DNA of 64,000 nt from Streptomyces sp. NBC_01571 (GTDB lineage: Bacteria; Actinomycetota; Actinomycetes; Streptomycetales; Streptomycetaceae): assembly GCF_026339875.1 (NCBI RefSeq), contig NZ_JAPEPZ010000001.1, positions 2,170,001 through 2,234,000 of the forward strand. Reading direction: 5' to 3'. Under the pieces are notes generated by a model that ran no database searches, was not told the origin of the DNA, and saw only the letters and a program-made list of their open reading frames with translations. The translations under genes and the position numbers were made by a program. This document shows positions 34,054 through 42,199 of the stretch, piece by piece. The stretch's first letter is position 1. The number at the start of each line of letters is the position of its first letter.

Positions 34054-34667
34054 GCGAGCCGTACGAGTCGAGCCCGAGTCACGCCGCGTTCGCTGCCGAA
34101 CTGCTGAGCCGCGTGGAAATCACCAGAGAGCAGTGGCGCACGCCCGGGCCGGAACGCGTCCGCATGGCAGCAGATGCCCTCGCGGCCACCCAGAAGGCGC
34201 AGCAGGACAACGCCGTGGCGCTGCACCGCATCGTGGAGAGTCTCAGGCAGTGGCCGGGGCGCCGGACGGTGGGCCAGAACGCGTGCCAGGCGGCCGTGAG
34301 TATCGCGGTCCACTGCGACCACGATCCGGCTTTTCAGCAGAGGCTTCTGCGACTGCTCCAAGTGGCCGTAACAGCGGGTGAAGCCACTCGTGCCCAGCTG
34401 GCTCACCTGCACGACCGCTGCCTCGTCAACGCCAGGCAGCCCCAGCTGTACGGCACCCAGCACTGGTACCGCTCTGATGGGCAGCTCCAGCCGCACCCGA
34501 TCGCCGACCTCGCGCAGCTCGACACCCGAAGGGCCGGCGCTGACCTGCCTCCCTACGCCGAGCAGGCCCGGCACCTCCGCGAGCGCCACGGGCCGCTCGG
34601 CTCCTTATCGACCTCCGCTACAGCGGACCCGATCCCCTTCTCCTTGCCCGAGAGGTGCGCGGCATGA
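34050..34667 (+). CDS. DUF6624-like protein
   Basis: 205 residues. The pattern AAELLSRVEITREQWR, GRRTVGQNACQAAVSIAVHCDHDPAFQQRLLRLL, GEATRAQLAHLHDRCLVNARQPQLYGTQHWYRSDGQ and PHPIADLAQLDTRRAGADLPP is that of DUF6624 proteins, with conserved HxDxDP, DR and YGTQ. These are widespread, of unknown biochemical role, sometimes near phage or competition genes. It directly precedes the four EEP-fold genes and overlaps the first by ATGA. Confidence 0.75.
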   Translation: MSEPYESSPSHAAFAAELLSRVEITREQWRTPGPERVRMAADALAATQKAQQDNAVALHRIVESLRQWPGRRTVGQNACQAAVSIAVHCDHDPAFQQRLLRLLQVAVTAGEATRAQLAHLHDRCLVNARQPQLYGTQHWYRSDGQLQPHPIADLAQLDTRRAGADLPPYAEQARHLRERHGPLGSLSTSATADPIPFSLPERCAA

Positions 34668-35593
34668 ACGAATCGATCACCGTTCTGAACTGGAATCTGG
34701 AGAAGGGCATCAACCTGGAGGCGGGCGCCCGCTGGGTCCAGGAGCAGCGCCCTGACATCTTCTTCCAACAGGAAGTCCAACCGGACCAGCTCGCCCGGGT
34801 GTCGGAACTCCTGGACATGGACGGCCATATCGCTGTCCCGCGACCCGGCAGCTCCAACGACAACGCGATCTTCGTCCGCCGCGATGGACCGCTGGTGTGC
34901 ACGGAGGAATACCCGCAGGCATGGGCACCCTGGCACGCGCCGGCGAACCTCGCCGTCCGCCTCCGCGACGCTGACGGCACCCTCAGCCCCCGGCAGATCA
35001 GCGCCGTCAGCATGCACACCTGCTACTGGTCGCCCGAGCACCGCCTGACCGAGTCCCGCTGGTGCACCACTCTCGCCAAACCCGGCTGGCTGGCCATGAT
35101 CTTCGGCGACTGGAACAGCTATCGCGTCGGCACGGACATCCGCTGGGACGACTACACCGACCAAGCCTTCGTCGCCAACCGCACCTACGACTGCGCCGGC
35201 CGGCGGCACACAGACGTGCGCCCCGACCGTGAACTGCTGGCGGCCGGCTACGTCGAGATGGCACGCCACGCCGCCGAGCACCTCGATCAGCCCGAAGCTC
35301 TGGCCCCCAGCTCCGGCTACCGCGACCACCCCGGCCGACCGAAAGGCCCCAGGTACTGCATCGACCGCGGATACCTCAGCGCGGAACTCGCCCCAGCCCT
35401 GACCAGCTTCACCGTCTGCGACAGCCCTGAATTGCGCCGGCTGTCCGACCACCTGCCTCTGCGTGCCGAGTTCGACTTCGCGCAGATGCGCACCATCCTG
35501 CACCGGTCTGCAGCGATGTATCAGCCGCACGACAACCGGCACGCCGCGTCGGTCCGCGGCCGCCACCCGGCGGCTGCCGGCGGTGCGGCATGA
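34664..35593 (+). CDS. Endonuclease/exonuclease/phosphatase-fold protein, paralogue 1
   Basis: 309-residue EEP (DNase I / exonuclease III-like) protein. All metal and catalytic signatures are recognisable: LNWNLEKG (Asn), FFQQEVQ (Glu), IFGDWNSY (Asp-Asn) and LSDHLPL (Asp-His). It would hydrolyse a phosphodiester or phosphomonoester; the substrate is unknown. No signal peptide, so it is cytoplasmic. The last 40 residues are a low-complexity tail. Coupled to both neighbours by ATGA. Confidence 0.85.
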   Translation: MNESITVLNWNLEKGINLEAGARWVQEQRPDIFFQQEVQPDQLARVSELLDMDGHIAVPRPGSSNDNAIFVRRDGPLVCTEEYPQAWAPWHAPANLAVRLRDADGTLSPRQISAVSMHTCYWSPEHRLTESRWCTTLAKPGWLAMIFGDWNSYRVGTDIRWDDYTDQAFVANRTYDCAGRRHTDVRPDRELLAAGYVEMARHAAEHLDQPEALAPSSGYRDHPGRPKGPRYCIDRGYLSAELAPALTSFTVCDSPELRRLSDHLPLRAEFDFAQMRTILHRSAAMYQPHDNRHAASVRGRHPAAAGGAA

Positions 35594-36426
35594 CCATCAC
35601 CGTGCGGCTGGGTACGTACAACCTGCTCAATGGCGGCGGTGAACGCTGGCGCGCCCAGGCGGAGTTCCTGCGGGCGCAGAACCTGGACGTCCTGTGCCTG
35701 CAGGAGGCGAAGAGGTGGGACGAGGGCGGCTACGCCCGCATGCTCGGCTTCGCCGAACTTCTTGGAATGCAGGCGCAGTTCGCCCCGTCGAATAGCCACA
35801 ACTGCCACCTGGTCACGCTCTACCGGTGGCCCCGCGTGCGGTGCACGGCGTTCCACCCCGATGTCGCAGAAGGCACCTTCCACCACGTCGTCTCGCGGGC
35901 CCACCTCACCGTGGATGGCCGCGAACTCACCGTACTCAACACTCACCTGGCGCCCTTCAGCGGCAGCAGCCGCTCCCGCGAAGCCGACTGGCTGACCGAG
36001 TACGGCGCCGCCGGCCGGCGCGTCGTCCTGGCCGGAGACCTGAACGTCCAAGGTGTCGTCGACGAGGAGCTGGAGGACTGGGGAGTCATTCCGGCCGAAC
36101 TGCACTCCCGCCACCGGTCGCAACTGGCCGACGGCAGCTACGGCGGCAGTGACCGCCTGGCGATGGCCAAGCTCGTGCACGCAGGCTTCATCGATCCTGT
36201 CGCGGCGCTCGGCATCCCGGTGCCACGCACGGCCGGCTACTGGAGCGACGCCGAGCGGTGGGACCACCGCTCGGATCACATCCTCCTCGCGCCGGACCTC
36301 GCTCCTGCCCTCACCGGGTGCGAGGTCCCCGATACCGAGGAAGCCCGGGGCCTGAGCGACCACCTGCCGTTCATCGTCACGCTCGAACTGCCCCAGGCGG
36401 ATGCAGCTCTCACCCCCGACCGGTGA
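35590..36426 (+). CDS. Endonuclease/exonuclease/phosphatase-fold protein, paralogue 2
   Basis: 278-residue EEP protein with GTYNLLNGG, LCLQEAKRW, LNTHLAPFSG, LAGDLNVQG and LSDHLPFIV. The pattern is complete, so activity is likely. Compared with paralogue 1 it has the canonical NTHLA strand before the GDLN motif, closer to classical exonuclease III-like enzymes. ATG 35590 overlaps the preceding stop. Confidence 0.88.
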   Translation: MTITVRLGTYNLLNGGGERWRAQAEFLRAQNLDVLCLQEAKRWDEGGYARMLGFAELLGMQAQFAPSNSHNCHLVTLYRWPRVRCTAFHPDVAEGTFHHVVSRAHLTVDGRELTVLNTHLAPFSGSSRSREADWLTEYGAAGRRVVLAGDLNVQGVVDEELEDWGVIPAELHSRHRSQLADGSYGGSDRLAMAKLVHAGFIDPVAALGIPVPRTAGYWSDAERWDHRSDHILLAPDLAPALTGCEVPDTEEARGLSDHLPFIVTLELPQADAALTPDR

Positions 36427-36480
36427 ACCGCGCCGCCGCGCCCGTCCACCGTCGAGACCGTCAGCAAGGAGAACCAACAC

Positions 36481-37374
36481 GTGACCGATGAACTGCGCGT
36501 CGTCTGTTGGAACATCGAGCACAACGGCCGCGGCCCGAGCGGAGGCGACGACCACCGCGACCTGGCCCGCGACATCCTCGCCGCCATCGAACCGCACATC
36601 GTGCTGCGCCAGGAGCTGACAGGCGCGTGGGACCGGGGGAAGGCCGACCTGTACGCCGAGGCCAACCGGCTCGGCGGCCTCACGCCGTTTATGGCCGCGC
36701 CACGCGAGGGGCGCAGCCGCAACCCCGTCGGCGTGATGGTCGATCCCGCCCTGTTCCTCGTCGACGGCGAGTTCGAGCACGACCTGGCGTGGAAGCCGAT
36801 CTGCAATCCCCGTGTCCGCCTCAAGGGGTGTCCGAAGTCACTGGATCTGGCGTCGGCCCACCTGTGCCACTTCGACCCGGACATGCGCGCGACCGAGGCG
36901 AGGCGGCTCACCACGCTCGCCGACCACGGCCGGAGCGCCCTCGTCGGGATGGACGCCAACAGCTACCCGCACCAGACGGCGCTGGAGTCCGTGGCGCTCC
37001 CGGACTGGGACAAAGTCGCGGACCGCGTCCACTACCAGCACCGCACCATCGAGCGCGACGGCTGCCGCGTCTCGGACACCCGGCCGGATGAGATCCTCTC
37101 CGGCGGCGATCCGGTCTTCACCGATCTCGGCCTGCACGCCGCCACCACCCTCGGCCGGCCCGGCGCGCTCGCGGCGACGGCGAGTCTGAAGCGCACCGAC
37201 CAGGGGGCGGCTCAGCGCATCGACCGCATGTACTGCACCCCCGATCTCGCCCCGGCCCTCATCGGCTTCGACGTCCTGGCGACCGACGAGGTGCGGGAGG
37301 TGTCCGACCACGCCCTGCTCGTCGCGCGGTTCGACCTCAACGTCCTCCGCCAGGTCCTCACGCCTGCCCGCTGA
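36481..37374 (+). CDS. Endonuclease/exonuclease/phosphatase-fold protein, paralogue 3
   Basis: 297-residue EEP protein with VCWNIEHNG, VLRQELTG, SAHLCHFDPD, VGMDANSYP and VSDHALLVA. The usual GDxN is shifted to MDAN, keeping Asp and Asn. It starts at GTG 36481, after a 54-base gap with AAGGAG upstream. Same strand and probably same transcript. Confidence 0.86.
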   Translation: MTDELRVVCWNIEHNGRGPSGGDDHRDLARDILAAIEPHIVLRQELTGAWDRGKADLYAEANRLGGLTPFMAAPREGRSRNPVGVMVDPALFLVDGEFEHDLAWKPICNPRVRLKGCPKSLDLASAHLCHFDPDMRATEARRLTTLADHGRSALVGMDANSYPHQTALESVALPDWDKVADRVHYQHRTIERDGCRVSDTRPDEILSGGDPVFTDLGLHAATTLGRPGALAATASLKRTDQGAAQRIDRMYCTPDLAPALIGFDVLATDEVREVSDHALLVARFDLNVLRQVLTPAR

Positions 37375-37400
37375 CACTTCTATCTCTGGGGGAAATCTCC

Positions 37401-38297
37401 ATGCTCATCAACGCGGCGATCTGCAACTTCGAGAACAACGGCGGCGGCGACCGCGCACTGTGGCAGCGGATGCACGACAAGTTGGCGTCGCTCGACCTGC
37501 ATCTGCTCCTGCGGCAGGAGGTGTGGAACGCGCAGGACGACGGCAACGCGCTCGCAGACGCGGCCGAAGCCGTGCTCGGCATGGCCGGACTGATCGGCCC
37601 CGAGTGCTGCACCGCCCTCTACCACGACACCAACCTCTTCACCCCCGTCGGCGAGTTCCCGAAGACCGGCCCCATGTGGGTGCTCCCGCCGACCGTGCGC
37701 AGCCTGCAGCTCGCTGGCACAGCCCCTGGCGCGGTCCCGTTGATCGTGGGCTCGTACCACCTCAACTACGGCTCCACCACCACGCGCCTGTCGGAGGCCG
37801 AGCGGCTGACCCAGTGGAACGACAGATGGGTCAAGGTCGATGGCCGGCGCGTCCACTACCCGGCGCTGCTCGGCGGCGACAACAACAGCTACCCCGTGCC
37901 CGGCACCCCGGGGGATCCGGCCCTGCCCGTCCTGGAGGAGATCCCCGACAAGCCCCACCGGGCGCACCGCTCCTACATCGGACTGGACAACGTGCGCCGG
38001 ATGGACGACCGACCGGACGACACCCTGCGCACCGCCGGCCTCCAGGACGTCGCCCGCCACCTCGCCACCACCGCGGGCAACACCGCCGCAGTCGCGCCGA
38101 CGGTCGACGCCTACGAAACGCACGGGCCGGACTCGCGCATCGACCGGATCTACGCCAGCAAGCAGCTCCTGCCTGCCGTGCGCGAGGTCGAGGTCATCAA
38201 TATGAAGGGCTTATCCGACCACCACACGGTCGTGGTGCGCCTGGACCGGGACACCCTCACCAACATCCTCAACAACCCGATCAGCCGCACGGCATGA
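37401..38297 (+). CDS. Endonuclease/exonuclease/phosphatase-fold protein, paralogue 4
   Basis: 298-residue EEP protein with AICNFENNGGG, LLRQEVWN, GSYHLNYGS, LLGGDNNSYP and LSDHHTVVV. Catalytic positions are kept in all four neighbours while the rest has diverged strongly, suggesting old duplications with different substrates. Starts at ATG 37401; its stop overlaps the next gene. Confidence 0.86.
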   Translation: MLINAAICNFENNGGGDRALWQRMHDKLASLDLHLLLRQEVWNAQDDGNALADAAEAVLGMAGLIGPECCTALYHDTNLFTPVGEFPKTGPMWVLPPTVRSLQLAGTAPGAVPLIVGSYHLNYGSTTTRLSEAERLTQWNDRWVKVDGRRVHYPALLGGDNNSYPVPGTPGDPALPVLEEIPDKPHRAHRSYIGLDNVRRMDDRPDDTLRTAGLQDVARHLATTAGNTAAVAPTVDAYETHGPDSRIDRIYASKQLLPAVREVEVINMKGLSDHHTVVVRLDRDTLTNILNNPISRTA

Positions 38298-38896
38298 CCG
38301 AAGGCCACGGCGGAAGGCACACGCTCCGCATGCCCCGCTCCCTGGTCGCGCGCATTGCCGCGCCGCTCTGCCGTCCCTCGCCCCAGGGGTGTGCCGAGGA
38401 CTACACCTGGTTCCGGCAGCGCCTTGCCGAACCGGACCTCCTCGACTGCGCGGTCGCTGTGAAGGTGGACGGCGACGTGCTCCTCGCGGTGCCCGTCGGC
38501 GGCACCCGCAGGGGTGGCTACCTGTCCGTGGGCACCGTGACCGACGCCGTGCGTGTCTGGGCGGCCCTTCGGGGTCGACCTGGCTTTCCGCGTATCCGGC
38601 TCGGCCTGTCGGTCTACTTCGACACCTGTCACACCGTCGACTGGGGCCCTCGACAGCCCTGGGACGACGCAGAGCGCGGCAAGTACTTCGGGTACGCGCC
38701 GTCCGCCATCCACGCCTTTCTCCGTCACGTCTCGATATACGACCAGCATCCCGAGCCCGCAACGGGCGAGACGGACCCGATCGGTGGGCGGACCGGGCAG
38801 CAGGATCCGCTGCTGTCGGCGACCCGGGGCACCTGGCCGGCGATCGGCACTCCTTCACCTCTCGTCATCCGCCGTATCTCGAAGGACCAGCGATGA
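38294..38896 (+). CDS. DUF6302-like protein
   Basis: 200 residues coupled by ATGA to paralogue 4. The segment TWFRQRLAEPDLLDCAVAVKVDGDVLLAVPVGGTRRGGYLSVG, then ALRGRPGFPRIRLGLSVYFDTCHTVDWG resembles DUF6302, a Streptomyces family of unknown function. No enzymatic motif seen. Confidence 0.65.
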   Translation: MTEGHGGRHTLRMPRSLVARIAAPLCRPSPQGCAEDYTWFRQRLAEPDLLDCAVAVKVDGDVLLAVPVGGTRRGGYLSVGTVTDAVRVWAALRGRPGFPRIRLGLSVYFDTCHTVDWGPRQPWDDAERGKYFGYAPSAIHAFLRHVSIYDQHPEPATGETDPIGGRTGQQDPLLSATRGTWPAIGTPSPLVIRRISKDQR

Positions 38897-39045
38897 CCGT
38901 CAGCCGGACAACGCTGGTCCTGGAGAGCGTCGGCCCACAGGCCCGCCGAAGCCGCAGCAAGCCGAGGCACCCGGGCGCACGGGGCCCAGCCGTCGACGCT
39001 CCGGTTCTCTTCCTGTCCCCACCGGGATGGGCGGCGCGACGATGA
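38893..39045 (+). CDS. Coupled 50-residue small protein
   Basis: ATG 38893 overlaps the upstream stop, and its own TGA overlaps ATG 39042 of the large regulator. It exactly fills the 145 bases between those genes. The sequence is basic (RRSRSKPRHPG) with a hydrophobic C-terminus (PVLFLSPPGW). No family. It could be a real small protein, or mainly a device that carries ribosomes to the regulator start. Confidence 0.45.
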   Translation: MTVSRTTLVLESVGPQARRSRSKPRHPGARGPAVDAPVLFLSPPGWAARR

Positions 39046-40346
39046 GTCCGAGATCGGAGCGCAACGAGGTCTTACTCAAGCACCTTGAGATGCTGGACTG
39101 GTCGATGAGCGGCTTCGCCCGCCGGATCGGCGCACGGTGCGAAGCGATCCGTCTGCCCTATTCGGTGGTCACGAGCACCGTCTCGCGGTGGTGCAAGGGC
39201 GCGACGCCCGGCGACGACCTGGCAGCCGCCGCATGTTACGTGCTGTCGGCAGCGCTGAACCGGGTCGTGACGCCGGAGAGCTTGGGCTGGCCGTCTGACA
39301 CCGGCCTGGTCGCGGCACAGTCGTTGGAGTACTTGGACGTCCCCCACGCCGTGCGCATGCTCTCCAAGCTGTGGGCCTTGGATGCCATGCGCAGGCGCAA
39401 CGTGGTCAAGAGCGCGTTCTCTCCGAGCGTGTTCGGTCCTGCGTCGCGGGAGGCACTCGTGATGCCGGCGGACGCCGTTATCGGTGGCCAGGGACGGCAC
39501 AAGGTCACGGCGGCGGACATCGACCTGCTTGACGAGCAGACCAGGTTGTACGGAAGGCTGGACTCGCAGCACGGCGGGGGCAAGTTCCGCGGGGTGTTCG
39601 CGTCGATGATGGACACGCACGCCACGCCGATGTTGAACGGGAGCTTCTCCGCGCGGACCGGGCGCCGGCTGTACGGCAGCGTGGTGGACGCGGTACTCGC
39701 GATGGCGTCGATGGCCTACGACGACCAGCTCCCCGGCCTGGCCCAGCGATACGACCTTCAGGCGATGCGGCTCGCCCAGGCGATCGGCGACCGCGCCCGC
39801 ATCACCCGGGTCCACATCCACCAAGCCCGACTGGCTGCAACCCAGGGCGGGCGGGCCGACGTCCTCGCGCACGCCCGCAGTGCTGTCCTGGCGGCCGAGG
39901 GGACGCCTCCCCTCGTCAGGGCCTACGCGTGCGTGACCGAAGCGCGAGCATGGGCGCTGAACGAGCAGACAGACCATGTCGTGGCTGCGGTGAAGCGTGC
40001 CCGCGAGTTCTTCGCCCGCGCTCAGAGCAGCACCGGCCCGACCTGGCTGGAGTGGTTCGACCTGCGCGAGTTGGAGGGGCAGGCGGCATGGGCATTCGCT
40101 GTGGCAGGGCTGGCCGAACAGGGGGTACAGGCCCTGAAGGAGGCGTCGGCCCTTCCGTCGGACCGGACACGGGACACGGTTGAACTCCTGATCACCGAGG
40201 CCGAGCTGGCCCGGCTGCGCGGCGACTCGGCTGAGCACGCGACTGCCTCGAAGCGCGCCTCCCAGGCGTCCCAGCACCTGATGAGCCGGCGGCTCTCCGA
40301 ACGTCTCGACCACTTGAAGGCAGGCGAGCCGCTACGCGGCTTCTGA
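39042..40346 (+). CDS. XRE-like HTH regulator with TPR-type C-terminus
   Basis: 434 residues. The N-terminal RNEVLLKHLEMLDWSMSGFARRIGARCEAI, VVTSTVSRWCKGATPGDDLAAAACYVL is a helix-turn-helix of the Streptomyces NsdA-like group. The remainder is alpha-helical with TPR-like pairs (YDLQAMRLAQAIGDRARITRVHIHQARLA, AYACVTEARAWALNEQ). It is the last gene of the plus-strand run and converges on the methyltransferase at 40429, the edge of the candidate peptide cluster, so it could regulate either. Confidence 0.72.
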   Translation: MSPRSERNEVLLKHLEMLDWSMSGFARRIGARCEAIRLPYSVVTSTVSRWCKGATPGDDLAAAACYVLSAALNRVVTPESLGWPSDTGLVAAQSLEYLDVPHAVRMLSKLWALDAMRRRNVVKSAFSPSVFGPASREALVMPADAVIGGQGRHKVTAADIDLLDEQTRLYGRLDSQHGGGKFRGVFASMMDTHATPMLNGSFSARTGRRLYGSVVDAVLAMASMAYDDQLPGLAQRYDLQAMRLAQAIGDRARITRVHIHQARLAATQGGRADVLAHARSAVLAAEGTPPLVRAYACVTEARAWALNEQTDHVVAAVKRAREFFARAQSSTGPTWLEWFDLRELEGQAAWAFAVAGLAEQGVQALKEASALPSDRTRDTVELLITEAELARLRGDSAEHATASKRASQASQHLMSRRLSERLDHLKAGEPLRGF

Positions 40347-40428
40347 CCTGTGCTGTACGCATCCGAGGCCAGAGGCCGCCACGTCGTGCTCTGACCCGGC
40401 TGCGAAACCCGCCTGCCCTGGGCGTCTG

Positions 40429-41532
40429 TCAGCTTGTCGGGAACAGGCTCCGGTAAATCCAGTGGGCCCTGAAGGGACCGCCGTGGTGCGGGGATTCCAG
40501 GGAGCCGTGGTGGCCTTCTCCATTCGGGGTGTGCAGTGCGGCACTGAGTTGATAGTCCGGATGAACCCCGTCGTCGCTGAGAGCGGCCGCGAAAGTGAGT
40601 TCCAGGACGTCTCCAGGAGCGACGGGCCTGGGGCTGTCGAAGAGCGGCAGGTAGATGGTGGCCCAGTTCGTCTTCATGTGCAGGGCATCCAGTGGCTCTT
40701 CGTCCGGCAGGCACCAGAGATTGAGCCATGTGAGCACGCCGTCCACGCGGCCGGGCCGCGTGATGACCAAGCGCGTTGTCCTGCGCTGCTCCGTCCGCAG
40801 ATCGCCGTTGAAGTCGAGCACCTCGACGGGCACGCCTTCGGAGAGCAGCGCCCCGATAGAGGGGTTTTCGACCCTGAGCCGCACGTCGAAGGGCGTGCCG
40901 TGCCAGTCGAAGATGCTCCGTAGGTACGGAAGGGATGCCTCGGCGAACGCCACCGGCTGCTCGGGAAGCAGATCGGACAGGCAGGCTGCTGCGGCCAGGG
41001 TCTCCGCGCGGTGGGGCACCACGAGTCCCCCGGGCGCCAAGAGGCGGCTCCGGGCATCGGTCAGGACGGCCGCCGCGCCTTCGGCGCCCGCCAGGGAGCC
41101 GATGATCTCCGCGACGCAGACATCGGCTCTGGGCGCGAACTGGAGGTTGGTCGACTGGCCGTGCAGGAGCGTGATCCGGTCCTGTGGGTCGAAGGCCGAC
41201 AGGTTTGCCGCCGCCTTGTGGAACGCGTCCTCAATGACCTCGATGGCCACAGCGTGCCGGGCGCCCGCCTGGACTCCTTCGCGCGCCCAGAGAAGGTCTT
41301 GTCCAGTCCCGATGTCCAATATGCGCCTGTTGGGGGCGAGGTGGGACAGTGCCGTGCGGAAGCGCTTGTTGCGTTCGTCGTCGGTGGTCATGGTCGTGTA
41401 GAGGAACGGGTCGTAGATGGGGTACTCCCCCACGCTCGGCCACAGGGCGGGACGTCCTTCCTGCTCGGGTTCGGGGTCCACGCTCACGCGTACGGGGCGC
41501 CCGTGTGTCTCGATTTGGTGGATGTTGTGCAT
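40429..41532 (-). CDS. PRMT-like SAM-dependent methyltransferase
   Basis: A 367-residue class I methyltransferase with protein-arginine-methyltransferase features: motif I ILDIGTGQDLL, then AIEVIEDAFHKAAANL, a double-Glu loop (VAEIIGSLAGAEGAA), LLAPGGLVVPHRAETLAAA, and a C-terminal beta-barrel-like half. PRMT-type enzymes methylate guanidino nitrogens. SznE of the streptozotocin pathway is a PRMT relative that methylates free L-Arg. Starts at ATG 41532 with AAAGG upstream. Every repeat of the nearby peptide (49616-49894) contains an Arg, so peptidyl Arg is a candidate substrate (inference); free Arg is the alternative. Confidence 0.85.
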   Translation of the reverse strand: MHNIHQIETHGRPVRVSVDPEPEQEGRPALWPSVGEYPIYDPFLYTTMTTDDERNKRFRTALSHLAPNRRILDIGTGQDLLWAREGVQAGARHAVAIEVIEDAFHKAAANLSAFDPQDRITLLHGQSTNLQFAPRADVCVAEIIGSLAGAEGAAAVLTDARSRLLAPGGLVVPHRAETLAAAACLSDLLPEQPVAFAEASLPYLRSIFDWHGTPFDVRLRVENPSIGALLSEGVPVEVLDFNGDLRTEQRRTTRLVITRPGRVDGVLTWLNLWCLPDEEPLDALHMKTNWATIYLPLFDSPRPVAPGDVLELTFAAALSDDGVHPDYQLSAALHTPNGEGHHGSLESPHHGGPFRAHWIYRSLFPTS

Positions 41533-41626
41533 GGTCGGCCTTTCACGGTGGTGCTCAGCAGGGTTCGGTCTGGCGCCCGCAGGAGCTGTCGGGCCTGGTC
41601 TGCGTGTCCGAGTGCTGGCGGGAGGC

Positions 41627-42199
41627 TCAGCCGCTCGCATCGTCGGGCCAGGTGATCTTGACCGTGGTGTCGAGCGGAGGCCGTTCAGCGGAAGTGCCGG
41701 GCGTACAGCGGGTGCCGACGTACAGCCAGCCCAGCAGCTGCTCCCCATCGGCGACGCCGAGGTACTTGCGGACCTGGGGGGCCTGGATTGCGGACCCGGT
41801 GCGCCAGATCGATGCCCAGCCGTGGCTGTGCAGGAGCAGCGACAGCATGGTGACCATGCCGGTGGTGGCGGCCAGCTGCTCCCAGTCGGGAACCTTCGGA
41901 TGGTCGGGTACAGGGCAGTGCACGATCGACAGGAGCAGCGGGGCGCGTAGAGGCTTCGCGGCGGCGCGCCGGGCCTGCTCCGGCGCGGCGGCTTCGCCGA
42001 GCACCTCACCGAGTCGGGCCCGCTCGTCGCCGGTCACCGCGATCAGCCGCCATGGGTGGAGTCGCCCGTGGTCGGGTGCGGTGGCCGCGGCCTGGACGAG
42101 GCGCTCCAGGTCGTGGCGGCCGGGCGCGGGCTCGGTCAAGCGGGGGGTACTGCGCCGACTGAGGACGGCTTCCAGAACCGGGTTCGGAGGCGGGGTCAT
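41627..42199 (-). CDS. Nitroreductase-family protein
   Basis: 190-residue FMN-dependent nitroreductase of the YdjA type: AVLSRRSTPRLTEPAPG at the N-terminus (FMN phosphate site), AATAPDHGRLHPWRLIAV, and SHGWASIWRTGSAIQAPQVRKYLG. It would reduce or oxidise a small substrate with NAD(P)H and FMN. It overlaps the antiporter gene by ATGA. In a cluster with N-oxidising enzymes it could tune an N-O or nitro group (inference). Confidence 0.88.
   Translation of the reverse strand: MTPPPNPVLEAVLSRRSTPRLTEPAPGRHDLERLVQAAATAPDHGRLHPWRLIAVTGDERARLGEVLGEAAAPEQARRAAAKPLRAPLLLSIVHCPVPDHPKVPDWEQLAATTGMVTMLSLLLHSHGWASIWRTGSAIQAPQVRKYLGVADGEQLLGWLYVGTRCTPGTSAERPPLDTTVKITWPDDASG

Noticed and set aside
34664..38297. 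EEP array as secreted DNases or sphingomyelinases
   Set aside because: None of the four proteins has a signal peptide or membrane anchor, so a secreted role is not supported.
39072..40313. Minus-strand open frame opposite the regulator at 39042
   Set aside because: No ribosome site or family match. The plus frame has a helix-turn-helix and coupled start.
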